Position numbers and translations under genes: made by a program. A DNA stretch of 64,000 nt from the NCBI RefSeq assembly GCF_945859825.1, contig NZ_CAMAPC010000008.1, positions 1 through 64,000 on the forward strand, read 5' to 3'. Under the pieces are notes generated by a model that was not told where the DNA came from, did not search any database, and saw only the letters and a program-made list of their open reading frames with translations. Position 1 is the first letter of the stretch, and each line of letters starts with the position of its first letter. This document shows, in pieces, positions 8,351-17,939 of this stretch. This DNA is from Pseudoalteromonas holothuriae (GTDB taxonomy: Bacteria; Pseudomonadota; Gammaproteobacteria; Enterobacterales; Alteromonadaceae).

Positions 8351-9195
8351 GAATGGCGAATATCGTATACGTGTTCGTTCGCTTTATCTGCTCGCTTTTG
8401 CCAGCGTAGATTAGATTGGGTGAGTCCAGTAAATAACACATCAATTAAATAGCTTTGAGAAGTACGTGTTAAAATAGAGGCGTGTTTAACTGGTTCTTCG
8501 CCAATAACATTAAACAGTTTAATACATGCCAACTCGTTTAATGGGTTACTGCCATAGCGTGATAACGACAAAATAGAGCAATGATTATTCTTTGCTTGCC
8601 TCGCTACCCTGAGTACGGCTTTGCTTTGGCCAGAGTCGCTAATCGCAATTAATAAATCATCTTTACCCATGGTTGCTATGTAACTTGCCGCAGATAACTC
8701 ATCTGTTTGAGCAATTGCTGGTAATCCTATTTTTTGCAATTTTAGCGCAAAGTCTTGAGCCATGGTAAAGCTGCCGCCCACGGCACATAATAATATTTTT
8801 CTTGCAGATTTTAGTGCAACAATCGCTTGCTCAAATTGTTCTGCATCATTGAGTTTATGTGTTTCATGCAAAATACCTTGCTGATGAGATAGCAGTTTGA
8901 GTGCGATTGAATGAATGGGGTCTGTGTGCGTGATTTGAGTCAATGTGGTTTCTGGTTGTACTGTGAGTAAATTTAAATCATCAATTACAGCAAGTTTAAA
9001 GGCTGGAAAGCCTTTATAACCAAGCTTTTGGGCAAACTTAACCACACTTGATTGACTTACACCCGCCTGTCTTGCCAGTTCAACAGAAGACAAAGAGCGG
9101 ATTTTTGCCCCCGAGTTGAGAGTGAAATCAGCCAACTTCGCTTCGCTGCTTGAAAGGCTGGGCTTGAGCGCTTTTATTTTTACAAATGTCGACAT
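8347..9195 (-). CDS. MurR/RpiR-family transcriptional regulator
   Basis: 282 residues. The N-terminal ~77 residues form an RpiR-type helix-turn-helix (SSVELARQAGVSQSSVVKFAQKLGYKGFPAFK), followed by a sugar-isomerase (SIS) domain from about 125 (ILLCAVGGSFTMAQDFALKL, then LLIAISDSGQSKAVL) that binds phosphosugars. Such proteins control amino-sugar catabolism, for example MurR with MurNAc-6-phosphate. It converges on the NamZ gene and diverges from an NhaC-type antiporter, both of which could be targets. A T-rich inverted repeat near 9267 upstream of its start is a candidate operator. The effector is not visible from sequence. Confidence 0.88.
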   Translation of the reverse strand: MSTFVKIKALKPSLSSSEAKLADFTLNSGAKIRSLSSVELARQAGVSQSSVVKFAQKLGYKGFPAFKLAVIDDLNLLTVQPETTLTQITHTDPIHSIALKLLSHQQGILHETHKLNDAEQFEQAIVALKSARKILLCAVGGSFTMAQDFALKLQKIGLPAIAQTDELSAASYIATMGKDDLLIAISDSGQSKAVLRVARQAKNNHCSILSLSRYGSNPLNELACIKLFNVIGEEPVKHASILTRTSQSYLIDVLFTGLTQSNLRWQKRADKANEHVYDIRHS

Positions 9196-9266
9196 TTCGA
9201 TACTTCATGGTTACTTGTTTGTAGTTATTATAGGTTCAAATAATCGGCAGTGATAGTCAGTGCATC

Positions 9267-9290
9267 AATTATTGTGTTTTTTTCACAATA
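9267..9290. promoter_or_regulatory. Inverted repeat in the murR-nhaC divergent region
   Basis: ATTGTG and CACAAT flank six T residues within the 226-bp region between the regulator and the antiporter. The position suits an operator for the RpiR-type regulator. It is a short dyad in AT-rich DNA, so chance is possible. Confidence 0.3.
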
Positions 9291-9421
9291 TTTAACCATT
9301 ATGGGTACATAAGTTGTCATTATGATTATAAAGGTGGTAGAGGCCTTGTTTTTAATGGTGAACGCTTTAAGCTACTAAACCTTAATAAACATGACTAACT
9401 GGCTATACTATAAGGGAAAAT

Positions 9422-10798
9422 ATGACTTGGTATTCAATTTTGCCACCATTAATTGCAATTTTAGTGGTGTTCTGGCGAAAAGAAGTAATATTAGCGCTAC
9501 TATTAGCATTGATTTCTTCTGAATTTTTGTTGCTTATGCAACATAACTATAGTCAACTTATGATGACACCTGTCAACAGTATTGAACGCATTGTGAGTGT
9601 GGTGACATCAGCAGGTAATAGTCGAATTTTAATTTTTAGTTTGATCATTGGAGCTTTGTTGGCATACATCAGAGAATCCGGTGGTGTTGCAGCAACTGTC
9701 AATATGTTGATGAATAAAGGGGTGGCGAAGAGTAAAAGGCAAGTTGGCCTGCTCACTATGTTTACAGGTACTGCCGTGTTTATTGAGTCAAATATGAGTG
9801 TATTAACCTCAGGTATTGTCTCTCGAGGGTTATTTGATAAGTTCAAAATGAGCCGTGCACGTCTTGCATATATTATTGATAGTACCAGTGCGCCAGTTTG
9901 TATTCTTATTTTGCTCAACGGCTGGGGAGCTTATATACTCGGGCTATTGAGTAATTATGAATTAGAACAATCAGCAGTAAGCATATTATGGAGTAGCGTT
10001 GCGTTTAATTTTTACGCCATTATTGCGCTGTTGATTGTGTTGTATACGATAGTATTTGATAAGGTGCATGGCCCTATGAAAGTTGCTGAGCAGCAACTTG
10101 AGAAGCAACAAGTTGCACTTGATGCTGGGCCAAAAGCGACTAAAGCGAGATTTATGCTCCTGCCATTAGTGACTTTGGTGGGTTCAATGATTGGTTTTAT
10201 GTTTTGGACTGGGGGCGGGGTCTTGGCTCAAGGAAGTGGCTCTAAATCGGTACTTTATGCCACGGTTTTAGCAACGGCACTCGCTTATATTTTATTACTT
10301 AGTGCAAAACGCTTTAATCACCATGAGCTAGTAAATATTGGATTTAAAGGGATGGGGGAGTTGCTCCCTTTAGTTACTATTGTACTTTTATCTTTAACCT
10401 TAGGGGCGAGCTTAAAAGAACTAGGCACTGGTGTGTTTGTTGCGTCATTAGTGGGTGACTATCTTCCAATATACTTTATTGTACCAGTGTTGTTTTTAGC
10501 GGGGGCAATTATGTCGTTTACCACAGGCACATCGTGGGGCACTTTTGCTATTTTGATCCCCATTGGTGTTCCGCTTATTCAAGCATTAGGCCTGCCGCCA
10601 GCTTTGGTGATGGGTGCTATTTTAAGTGGCGGTATTTTTGGTGATCACTGCTCTCCAATTTCAGATACGAGTGCGGTTTCAGCATTAGCATCTGGGTGTG
10701 ATCTACTAACTCATGTAAAAACTCAGCTGCCTTATGCATTAGTCGGCGGAGCGTTGTCATTAGTATGCTTCTTTATCGCCAGTGTGGTGATGATTTAA
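9422..10798 (+). CDS. Na+/H+ antiporter NhaC-like family transporter
   Basis: 458 residues, almost entirely hydrophobic with about 11-12 predicted membrane helices. Family blocks include a conserved pair of glycine/serine-rich repeats (SFTTGTSWGTFAILIPIG and GAILSGGIFGDHCSPISDT), the latter being the typical GDHCSP signature of NhaC-like carriers. It should exchange Na+ (or an organic solute) for H+ at the inner membrane. The start has a good ribosome site (AAGGGAAAAT). It is divergent from the MurR-like gene, so a role in uptake of a cell-wall-derived or other solute is also possible. Substrate assignments in this superfamily are loose. Confidence 0.8.
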   Translation: MTWYSILPPLIAILVVFWRKEVILALLLALISSEFLLLMQHNYSQLMMTPVNSIERIVSVVTSAGNSRILIFSLIIGALLAYIRESGGVAATVNMLMNKGVAKSKRQVGLLTMFTGTAVFIESNMSVLTSGIVSRGLFDKFKMSRARLAYIIDSTSAPVCILILLNGWGAYILGLLSNYELEQSAVSILWSSVAFNFYAIIALLIVLYTIVFDKVHGPMKVAEQQLEKQQVALDAGPKATKARFMLLPLVTLVGSMIGFMFWTGGGVLAQGSGSKSVLYATVLATALAYILLLSAKRFNHHELVNIGFKGMGELLPLVTIVLLSLTLGASLKELGTGVFVASLVGDYLPIYFIVPVLFLAGAIMSFTTGTSWGTFAILIPIGVPLIQALGLPPALVMGAILSGGIFGDHCSPISDTSAVSALASGCDLLTHVKTQLPYALVGGALSLVCFFIASVVMI

Positions 10799-11385
10799 CC
10801 ACATTGCTCAGTGCTGTGAGCTTCAAGGGCAGATAAGCTAATAAGTTGCCCTTGAGGGTTTCTCTTAAACGTCAGTAGTGTGCCTACGGCTTGGGTTTTA
10901 ACCTTATGTTTATCAATTAACTTTGCGACTAACTCAGTGTTAATTTCTAATAACGTTTGCTGTTTGCAATCTGCTATAAACCATTTACCTGTTTGCTTTT
11001 CAATTAACCGTCCGTGCCCTTGATAAGCATTTTTAATAATTTGAGCTGCTTGCACCATTGCTTGATCTAATTGTTGCTTTTGTGATGTAAACGACAAATG
11101 ATATTGGCCGTTTTCGATACTATGCACTTCAATTTGTTGATAATTATTTAAGTTTAGAGTGTAAAGAGGTTGCATGGTGCTCTGGCTTTGAGTAAATAAA
11201 AGGTAAGCTAAAAAAACAGCACCAATACTGGCACACATCCATTGTATGTTTGGCCAAATAGCGTTGTTTTTTGGTTTTTTACATGCCGTTTTAAATTGCG
11301 CTAATTGCGCTTTAGTTAAGCGGTTTTGGCTTTTTTGCTTTGCGAATTCTTGTTTTAACTGTTGATTGAGTTGCTCATCGTTCAT
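10795..11385 (-). CDS. Putative anti-sigma factor-like membrane protein
   Basis: 196 residues from the methionine beginning MNDEQLNQQLKQEFAKQK, chosen because it overlaps the end of the ECF sigma gene by 11 bp and is the natural coupled start. The frame stays open 30 codons further upstream. There is a basic, glutamine-rich cytoplasmic N-terminus, one membrane helix (about IQWMCASIGAVFLAYLLF) and a ~130-residue external domain with no recognised fold. The position directly after an ECF sigma factor and the single-pass topology suggest it inhibits that sigma factor. No zinc-binding HxxxCxxC motif is present, so this is inference from context. Confidence 0.6.
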   Translation of the reverse strand: MNDEQLNQQLKQEFAKQKSQNRLTKAQLAQFKTACKKPKNNAIWPNIQWMCASIGAVFLAYLLFTQSQSTMQPLYTLNLNNYQQIEVHSIENGQYHLSFTSQKQQLDQAMVQAAQIIKNAYQGHGRLIEKQTGKWFIADCKQQTLLEINTELVAKLIDKHKVKTQAVGTLLTFKRNPQGQLISLSALEAHSTEQCG

Positions 11386-11920
11386 GGCTTTCTCCAAGTA
11401 CTTGTTTGAGCTGTTGCTTTGCGTAGCGTAAGCGCGTTTTAATGGTTTCGGTATTGCAGTGCGTGATTTGTGCAATTTCTTTTAAAGAGAATGCTTCAAG
11501 CTGCAAGGTGAGCGCTTCTTTTTGTAAAAACGGCAATTGTGCTATAGCAGCATTGAGCTGATTGTTTGTTGATGAGGTGGGTGTGCTATCAACTAACGTG
11601 TGCTCATCCAGCTCGTAAACACGGCGCTGCTTTCTCAACTCATCAATCAATGCATTTCGCGCAACAGTAAATAGCCAAGCTTTAGCTGATTGCTGTTGCT
11701 GGTATAGGTGCTTCTTTTCCATAGTAATAAGCCATGTTTTTTGACATATATCTTGTGCTAGTTCGGCATTTGAGTGGCTACGTAAAAAGTAATATAGGTC
11801 TTGGCTATACATATCAATGAGTCGCTCTAAGTATTTATGATCACCACTTTTTTTATAGGCTAAAAGGGCATCATCAGGTATATCTCTGTGAACCAACCAA
11901 GATTTTAAGGCTATAAGCAT
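11375..11920 (-). CDS. ECF-type RNA polymerase sigma factor
   Basis: 181 residues, typical for group 4 sigma-70 factors. Region 2 spans about 30-95 (DLYYFLRSHSNAELAQDICQ, WLFTVARNALIDELRKQRR). Region 4 is at about 125-175 (QLPFLQKEALTLQLEAFSLK, then EIAQITHCNTETIKTRLRYA). It redirects RNA polymerase to a small regulon. The overlapping downstream gene encodes a single-pass membrane protein that may be its anti-sigma partner. A TonB-like gene lies immediately upstream on the same strand, 37 bp away. The inducing signal is unknown. Confidence 0.88.
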   Translation of the reverse strand: MLIALKSWLVHRDIPDDALLAYKKSGDHKYLERLIDMYSQDLYYFLRSHSNAELAQDICQKTWLITMEKKHLYQQQQSAKAWLFTVARNALIDELRKQRRVYELDEHTLVDSTPTSSTNNQLNAAIAQLPFLQKEALTLQLEAFSLKEIAQITHCNTETIKTRLRYAKQQLKQVLGESHER

Positions 11921-11957
11921 AGGCTCTCTCTTAGGGGCAATGTGCCCCAGCTAATCA

Positions 11958-12590
11958 CTACTGAGCTAATTTAAACTCTAACACAACATTTTGGTTAGTC
12001 TGTAAAACAGCACGGCCATTTTCTATTTTAGGGCGATACTTCCAGCGTTTAAGTGCAGCGATGGCAGCGCGGTTAAAAGTTCGTTTTGGCCGTGCGTCAA
12101 GTACATTTATATTTGTGACTTCACCTGTTGGTGATATGGCAAAGGTTAGTTTTACCCAGCCTTGAATGCCATCACGTGCAGCAATGGCCGGGTATTTGGG
12201 TTCGGCTCTAACAATGGGCACAGCGCTTCCCTCTGTTGGCATTAATGTTGGCGCTAAAATACCGACTTTAGGCGTTGTTATACTCGGACGATATGCCGTT
12301 GACATGGTCAGGCTTGGGTTTGGTGTGGCTTCATTCGTTAAACGAGTCGGAGGTGGCTGCATTTTAGGAGGAGGTGGTAATCTGGTTTTTTCCTCTGTTG
12401 GGCTATCTTCTCTATTTTGTGCAATTTCTACGACAGGATATGATTTAATTTCTAGTGGGCGAGTATTATCTTGAGTGATTAATTGCTGCATCAATATAAA
12501 CGCAGCGCCAGTCATTAAGGTGCCTCCGAGTAAAGCACTGGTGAGTTTTTTGTAATTGAATGGGCTTGGTTGAAGCGCAATATTTTGCAT
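11958..12590 (-). CDS. TonB-like energy transducer
   Basis: 210 residues with an N-terminal anchor helix (about 17-38, SALLGGTLMTGAAFILMQQL), a proline-rich linker (TRLPPPPKMQPPP) and a C-terminal TonB domain from about 125 (PKYPAIAARDGIQGWVKLTF, TFNRAAIAALKRWKYRP). TonB proteins couple the inner-membrane proton gradient to outer-membrane receptors or related processes. No exbB/exbD or TonB-dependent receptor is adjacent. It is upstream of, and co-directional with, an ECF sigma and a putative anti-sigma gene. The first residues suggest the start at 12590. A longer frame on the same strand is a shadow. Confidence 0.85.
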   Translation of the reverse strand: MQNIALQPSPFNYKKLTSALLGGTLMTGAAFILMQQLITQDNTRPLEIKSYPVVEIAQNREDSPTEEKTRLPPPPKMQPPPTRLTNEATPNPSLTMSTAYRPSITTPKVGILAPTLMPTEGSAVPIVRAEPKYPAIAARDGIQGWVKLTFAISPTGEVTNINVLDARPKRTFNRAAIAALKRWKYRPKIENGRAVLQTNQNVVLEFKLAQ

Positions 12591-12716
12591 AGCGTGATCC
12601 TTATTGGTTGTCTCCTTTGTATAACGGCGCAGAATTTAATAAGGGGTGAATATTTTTTAAAATTCTTTTCTGCCCAAGAAAGCGATACAATAGTGGCTTG
12701 TCGATAAGGGGTCATT

Positions 12717-13223
12717 ATGCAGTTAAAAAAGATTGATAAAGCACGCTACCGCAACCATTTAAATAAAGTAATTGTGGCATGCGTAGCTTCGTTGGCCACA
12801 GGAAGTTTAGGTATTGCACAGGCCTTGATTGTAATATTCCCAGATGCCGACGGCAGTCATTTTCATTGGAACTTACTGGGGGTAATTGTCAGTGTTGTTG
12901 CAATAGCTTTAGTCTTAAAAAAGTATCGCACTCATTCATTTATGTATGAAGTAAATTATGTCTGGGAGCTAAAACAGTCGCTAAACAAAGTAACGCGTAA
13001 AATGGCTAAGTTAAAAAAAGCAGCCCAAGAGGGTGATGCTGATGCTATGTTAGCGATGCAGTTTAGCTATAGCGGCTCGAAACAATTGTGGGAGCTTGAT
13101 GACAACACCATTACTTTGGATGATTTGAGCATTTGGCAAGCACAACTAGATACCTTGGTAAGTCGTTATCAGGTGCAGCTTGATTTGGCTCAGTATAATG
13201 AATCTTCACTCAAGAACTTTTAG
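12717..13223 (+). CDS. DUF3087 family membrane protein
   Basis: 168 residues of unknown function resembling the DUF3087 family of gammaproteobacteria. Two membrane helices (about 20-42 and 52-68) are followed by a basic, helical cytoplasmic tail (KVTRKMAKLKKAAQEGDADA). It stands alone between the divergent TonB-like gene and ribA. No catalytic motif is visible. Confidence 0.7.
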   Translation: MQLKKIDKARYRNHLNKVIVACVASLATGSLGIAQALIVIFPDADGSHFHWNLLGVIVSVVAIALVLKKYRTHSFMYEVNYVWELKQSLNKVTRKMAKLKKAAQEGDADAMLAMQFSYSGSKQLWELDDNTITLDDLSIWQAQLDTLVSRYQVQLDLAQYNESSLKNF

Positions 13224-13344
13224 TTAAGTTATTTTTTAAAGCGTACTCATCACTTGTTTTTAGAAGTTTTGGGTACCATATCTATATTACCATCATGAAA
13301 TTGTGATACTATCACATTAATGTTTTTTTAAGGTCTGACAAGTC

Positions 13345-13971
13345 GTGGCAGAAGTAAGAGCGAGAGTGCAGTTAAACGTAGGGCAACAGAGTAATATTCC
13401 TGCGGAAATAGTTTCCTTTAGTGGTCTTAATGATGGCCAAGAGCATGTCGCATTGATATTCAACAAAGCGGATCAAGCGCAAGCTACTCCTTTAATTAGA
13501 ATGCATTCAGAGTGCTTGACAGGAGATGTGTTTCATTCTTCACGTTGTGATTGCGGTGAGCAATTAAATGAATGTATTGAAAGCATGCATCAACAAGGTG
13601 GAGTACTACTTTATTTGCGCCAAGAAGGCCGAGGCATTGGTCTTTATAATAAAATAGATGCTTATGTTTTGCAGTCACAAGGGATGAATACTTACGAAGC
13701 GAATAATCATCTTGGCTTTGCTGATGATTTAAGAGATTTTTCTGATGCGGTATTGATGCTAAAGGCGCTTGGTTTAAAACAAGTTAAGTTGATGACCAAC
13801 AACCCAAATAAACTTAATGCATTACGAGATGCGGGTATTGATGTTGAAGCAGTCATCGGTACGCAAGCGCATGTTAAAGCGGGTATTGTGGGAAACCGAA
13901 GCTACCTAGAAACAAAGGTTAAGCATGGCGCGCATATGCTCGACATTAAAAAAGTTTCCAAGCCTAAATAA
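13345..13971 (+). CDS. ribA: GTP cyclohydrolase II
   Basis: 208 residues, starting with GTG. It converts GTP to 2,5-diamino-6-ribosylamino-pyrimidinone 5'-phosphate, formate and pyrophosphate, the first step of riboflavin synthesis, in the cytoplasm. The zinc cysteines are C57, C68 and C70 ([20 protein letters not shown]), and the catalytic [13 protein letters not shown] block and [10 protein letters not shown] are present. It is the stand-alone form without a RibB domain. The upstream gap is only about 120 bp, too short for an FMN riboswitch, and shows none of its conserved elements. Confidence 0.95.
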   Translation: MAEVRARVQLNVGQQSNIPAEIVSFSGLNDGQEHVALIFNKADQAQATPLIRMHSECLTGDVFHSSRCDCGEQLNECIESMHQQGGVLLYLRQEGRGIGLYNKIDAYVLQSQGMNTYEANNHLGFADDLRDFSDAVLMLKALGLKQVKLMTNNPNKLNALRDAGIDVEAVIGTQAHVKAGIVGNRSYLETKVKHGAHMLDIKKVSKPK

Positions 13972-14066
13972 ATAGACGAGTTTTGCTTTTTTAAAGTGCG
14001 GCCAGTTGGTCGCATTTTGCGTTCTAATAGGTATAATCACAGTGTTTTTACTAACGTAGAGTTATT

Positions 14067-14864
14067 ATGTCTGCCAAGTTTAGAGTTTTTAAAGCTGCTA
14101 TGGGTGTGCAGTGGCTTAAAGCCGGATGGGAAATTTTTAAAACCCAACCCATGACATTTATTATTATGCATGTGTTTATGATAGCAGTGGCTTTAATACC
14201 ACTGGCTATGCCGCCGCTGCAATTGTTTGCGGCTTTTGCAGCGCCGTTTTTGACTGCAGGTTTTTATTTAGCGGTGTTGTCTAAGCAGCAGGGTAAAGTT
14301 ATTTCTCTAGCCAGTATTTTAGCGGCATTTTCAGCCAAAGGGCGGCGCTTAAATTTGTTTCGCTTAGGATTATATCAATTAGGTGTGGTGATAGTGCTAA
14401 CTTGGGCTGCCGGGTTATTATTTGAAGATGCGCTTAATATCATGGTTAATGCCACACCGGAGCAGTCGCCAGAGCACCTTATTAGTGCAATCTTGGCAAA
14501 TATTTCAATGGCTGATGTGATGTTATTTGTGATTGCTCATTCTATTAATATGATGGCATTTGCTTATGCATTACCGATTGTATTTTTTAAAGGTGAAAAA
14601 CGAATATTTAAAGCACTGGGGCAATCACTGCAGATTTTCTTTGTTAATATGGCTCCATTAGGTGTTTATAGTTTACTGATTGGACTCTTAATTGCGGCTG
14701 CCGTGCCATTGAGTATGGTGCCACTGTTAGTCATTATGCCGATAGCTTATATTAGTTTTTTTGTGTCTTTTCAGGCTATTTTTATGCCTACTGAACGCCA
14801 ACCTAACGATGAAGTTCAAAGTGATACTAATACATCAGGCCAGAATGGGCGCTTTGACGCCTAA
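14067..14864 (+). CDS. BPSS1780 family integral membrane protein
   Basis: 265 residues with about six membrane helices and a hydrophilic C-terminus. The N-terminal VQWLKAGWEIFKTQPMTF block is characteristic of the BPSS1780 family, whose function is unknown. Its stop codon overlaps the recX start (TAATGG), so the two are translated in tandem. Confidence 0.72.
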   Translation: MSAKFRVFKAAMGVQWLKAGWEIFKTQPMTFIIMHVFMIAVALIPLAMPPLQLFAAFAAPFLTAGFYLAVLSKQQGKVISLASILAAFSAKGRRLNLFRLGLYQLGVVIVLTWAAGLLFEDALNIMVNATPEQSPEHLISAILANISMADVMLFVIAHSINMMAFAYALPIVFFKGEKRIFKALGQSLQIFFVNMAPLGVYSLLIGLLIAAAVPLSMVPLLVIMPIAYISFFVSFQAIFMPTERQPNDEVQSDTNTSGQNGRFDA

Positions 14865-15328
14865 TGGATGACAGCGAAAAACAAAAGCTTAAAAACTATG
14901 TTCTTTGGTTATTGGGTAGGCAGGAATACTCTAAAAAAGAGCTCACACAAAAGCTCAAAGCTAAACAAGCTGACGAAAGCTTTATTGAAGATTTACTCCA
15001 GTGGTTAGAGTCACTTGGCTATATTGATGATAATCGGTATTGTGAGAGCTTTTTAAGAAGGCAGATAAACAAAGGGTTAGGACTTAAGCGAGTGCTAGCC
15101 GAGGCAGGGAACAAAGGGGTTGATCGAGCCCTATTGATGCAGCTTATTGAAACGCAGGAAATAGACTGGTTTGAGCTATCGCTGGCAACGTATAACCGAA
15201 AATATGCCAGTACGCCAAATAAACTCGATTATAAAGACAAAGCTAAACGCGTTCGTTACATGATGTATCGTGGTTTTAGCTATGAAGAAATAGATTTTGC
15301 AATGCAAGCAGCAACAATGGGTGAATAA
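14864..15328 (+). CDS. recX: Regulatory protein RecX
   Basis: 154 residues. RecX binds RecA filaments and limits RecA activity. Three-helix repeats are visible ([38 protein letters not shown], then [15 protein letters not shown]). recA is not directly upstream, as it often is in gammaproteobacteria; a membrane protein gene occupies that place, with one-base overlap. alaS follows immediately, which preserves the usual recX-alaS order. Confidence 0.88.
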   Translation: MDDSEKQKLKNYVLWLLGRQEYSKKELTQKLKAKQADESFIEDLLQWLESLGYIDDNRYCESFLRRQINKGLGLKRVLAEAGNKGVDRALLMQLIETQEIDWFELSLATYNRKYASTPNKLDYKDKAKRVRYMMYRGFSYEEIDFAMQAATMGE

Positions 15329-15332
15329 TCAC

Positions 15333-17936
15333 ATGCAGCACATGACTACCGCACAGATCAGGCAAGCGTTTTTAGACTATTTTGCCAAACAACAACATCA
15401 AGTTGTGCCTTCAAGCTCGTTGATCCCGGGCAATGATGCCACTTTGTTATTTAACAATGCGGGTATGGTGCAATTTAAAGATGTTTTTTTAGGCGCAGAA
15501 AGCCGTCCTTATAGTAGAGCAACCAGCTCTCAACGATGTGTGCGTGCCGGTGGTAAGCACAATGATTTAGAAAATGTAGGCTATACAGCCCGTCACCATA
15601 CGTTTTTTGAAATGCTAGGTAACTTTAGCTTTGGTGATTACTTCAAACAAGATGCGATTAAGTTTGCATGGCAGTTTTTAACTGACGTTTTGCAATTACC
15701 AAAAGAAAAACTACTCGTTACTATTTATCATACTGATGATGAAGCGTTTGATATTTGGCACAAAGAAGTGGGTATTGCACAAGATAATATCATTCGTATT
15801 GATACGGCTGATAACTTTTGGTCAATGGGCGATACGGGTCCATGTGGTCCTTGCTCTGAAATTTTCTATGATCACGGTGAACATATTTGGGGCGGTCGCC
15901 CTGGTACACCTGAAGAAGACGGTGACCGCTTTATCGAAATTTGGAATTTGGTATTCATGCAGTACAACCGTCATGCGGATGGCACGATGGAACCATTGCC
16001 TAAACAGTCGGTAGACACAGGTATGGGTCTTGAGCGTATTTCTGCGATTTTGCAAGGGGTGCACTCAAACTATGAAATTGACTTGTTCCAAGGTTTGATC
16101 CAAGCTGCGGCAAAAGTAACACATGCACAAGATTTAGAGGATAAATCATTGCGTGTTGTTGCGGACCACATTCGTTCGTGCGCATTTTTAGTCTCTGATG
16201 GTGTGATGCCCTCCAATGAAGGCCGTGGCTATGTATTACGTCGTATTATTCGTCGTGCTGTACGTCATGGTAATAAACTCGGTGCTCAAGGGGCCTTTTT
16301 CTATAAGTTGGTAGCCGCGTTAATTGAGCAAATGGGTCAAGCCTATCCTGAACTTGCCAAGCAACAAGCCATTATTGAAAAAGTACTTCGTATTGAAGAA
16401 GAACAGTTTGGCAAAACACTTGACCGTGGCCTTGCTATTTTGGAAGAAAGTTTAGCGGGTATTAAAGGTGATGTTATTCCTGGCGAACTGGTGTTTAAGT
16501 TGTATGACACTTATGGATTTCCGGCTGATTTAACCGCCGATGTGGCGCGCGAACGCTTCATGACAATTGATGAAAAAGGCTTCCAAGAATGTATGGAAGT
16601 ACAGCGTAAAAAAGCACAACAAGCAGGCAAGTTTGGTGCCGATTACAACGAGCAACTAAAATCAGAAAAAACCACAGACTTTAAAGGTTATGACGCTGAA
16701 CACTATAGCGGTACTGTGATTGAGTTATTCTATGAAGGTAGAACAGTACCTGTGCTAGAAGCGGGTCAACAGGGTATTGTTGTTCTTGACCGCACTCCGT
16801 TTTACGCTGAATCTGGCGGTCAAGTCGGTGATACAGGGATATTGAAAGTAGCTAATGGTGAATTTGTCGTTTCTGATACCACTAAATTAGGTAATGCTTT
16901 TGCACACCATGGTTCAGTGACAGGGCGTATTAGCATCAATGAAAAAGTAGATGCACAAATAGATGCGCAACGCCGAGAAAACATTAAAAAGAACCATACT
17001 GCAACGCATTTAGTGCATGAAGCATTACGGCAAATATTGGGCGACCATGTAACGCAAAAAGGGTCTTTAGTGATGGCGGATCGCTTGCGTTTTGATTTCT
17101 CACATTTTGAAGGTGTTACCAAGCAACAATTGCGTGAAGTTGAAGAAATGGTGAACGCGCAAATTCGCACTAACTTTGCACTCAATACTGAACTTATGGA
17201 CATTGATGCTGCAAAAGAAAAAGGGGCGATGGCACTGTTTGGTGAAAAGTATGATGACGAGGTACGCGTGGTCTCTATTGGTAACTATTCAATTGAACTA
17301 TGTGGCGGCACCCATGTGAAGCGTGCCGGCGACATTGGTCTATTCAAAATAGTTTCTGAAGGTGGTATCGCTGCTGGCGTTCGTCGTATTGAGGCGGTCA
17401 CAGGGGCTGACGCGCTTAACTATGTGGTTGAACAAGAACAGCAATTAAATAACATTGCAGCTTTATTAAAAGGTGATTCAAACAATGTACTTGATAAAGT
17501 AACAAGCTTGATTGAAAAGCACAAAGGTCTTGAGAAGCAAATTATACAATTAAACGATAAATTGGCCAGTGCTGCGGGTGCTTCGTTACTAGAGTCAGCG
17601 GTTGAAATAAACGGCGTTAAATTACTGGTTGCAAACGTAGCAGGTACAGAGTCAAAAGCGCTTCGTGGTATGGTTGATGACTTAAAAAATAAGATGGGCT
17701 CAGGCGTTATTGCATTAGGTGTTGCTAATGGTGATAAAGTGAGCCTGATAGCAGGTGTTACAAAAGACTTAGTGGGTCAAGTTAAAGCGGGTGAGCTGGT
17801 TAATCACATGGCAGCACAAGTTGGTGGTAAAGGCGGTGGCCGTCCAGATATGGCACAAGCCGGTGGTAGTGAGCCGCAAAACTTAGACGCTGCACTAGAG
17901 AGCGTTAACCAGTGGGTTACTGAGAAAACTCAGTAA
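15333..17936 (+). CDS. alaS: Alanyl-tRNA synthetase
   Basis: 867 residues from the ATG at 15333, chosen because GGGTGA lies 8 bases upstream. A nearby in-frame ATG at 15342 is also possible, and one at 15297 lies inside recX and is unlikely. It charges tRNA-Ala and edits mischarged Ser or Gly. The catalytic domain carries [16 protein letters not shown] and [16 protein letters not shown]. The editing domain has the zinc motifs [11 protein letters not shown] and CGGTH. The C-Ala domain ends [15 protein letters not shown]. The order recX-alaS-lysC-csrA is typical for the group. Confidence 0.97.
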   Translation: MQHMTTAQIRQAFLDYFAKQQHQVVPSSSLIPGNDATLLFNNAGMVQFKDVFLGAESRPYSRATSSQRCVRAGGKHNDLENVGYTARHHTFFEMLGNFSFGDYFKQDAIKFAWQFLTDVLQLPKEKLLVTIYHTDDEAFDIWHKEVGIAQDNIIRIDTADNFWSMGDTGPCGPCSEIFYDHGEHIWGGRPGTPEEDGDRFIEIWNLVFMQYNRHADGTMEPLPKQSVDTGMGLERISAILQGVHSNYEIDLFQGLIQAAAKVTHAQDLEDKSLRVVADHIRSCAFLVSDGVMPSNEGRGYVLRRIIRRAVRHGNKLGAQGAFFYKLVAALIEQMGQAYPELAKQQAIIEKVLRIEEEQFGKTLDRGLAILEESLAGIKGDVIPGELVFKLYDTYGFPADLTADVARERFMTIDEKGFQECMEVQRKKAQQAGKFGADYNEQLKSEKTTDFKGYDAEHYSGTVIELFYEGRTVPVLEAGQQGIVVLDRTPFYAESGGQVGDTGILKVANGEFVVSDTTKLGNAFAHHGSVTGRISINEKVDAQIDAQRRENIKKNHTATHLVHEALRQILGDHVTQKGSLVMADRLRFDFSHFEGVTKQQLREVEEMVNAQIRTNFALNTELMDIDAAKEKGAMALFGEKYDDEVRVVSIGNYSIELCGGTHVKRAGDIGLFKIVSEGGIAAGVRRIEAVTGADALNYVVEQEQQLNNIAALLKGDSNNVLDKVTSLIEKHKGLEKQIIQLNDKLASAAGASLLESAVEINGVKLLVANVAGTESKALRGMVDDLKNKMGSGVIALGVANGDKVSLIAGVTKDLVGQVKAGELVNHMAAQVGGKGGGRPDMAQAGGSEPQNLDAALESVNQWVTEKTQ

Positions 17937-17939
17937 CCT

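Noticed and set aside
13224-13344. FMN riboswitch before ribA
   Set aside because: The gap is about 120 bp and lacks the conserved RFN stems, so only an ordinary promoter is plausible.
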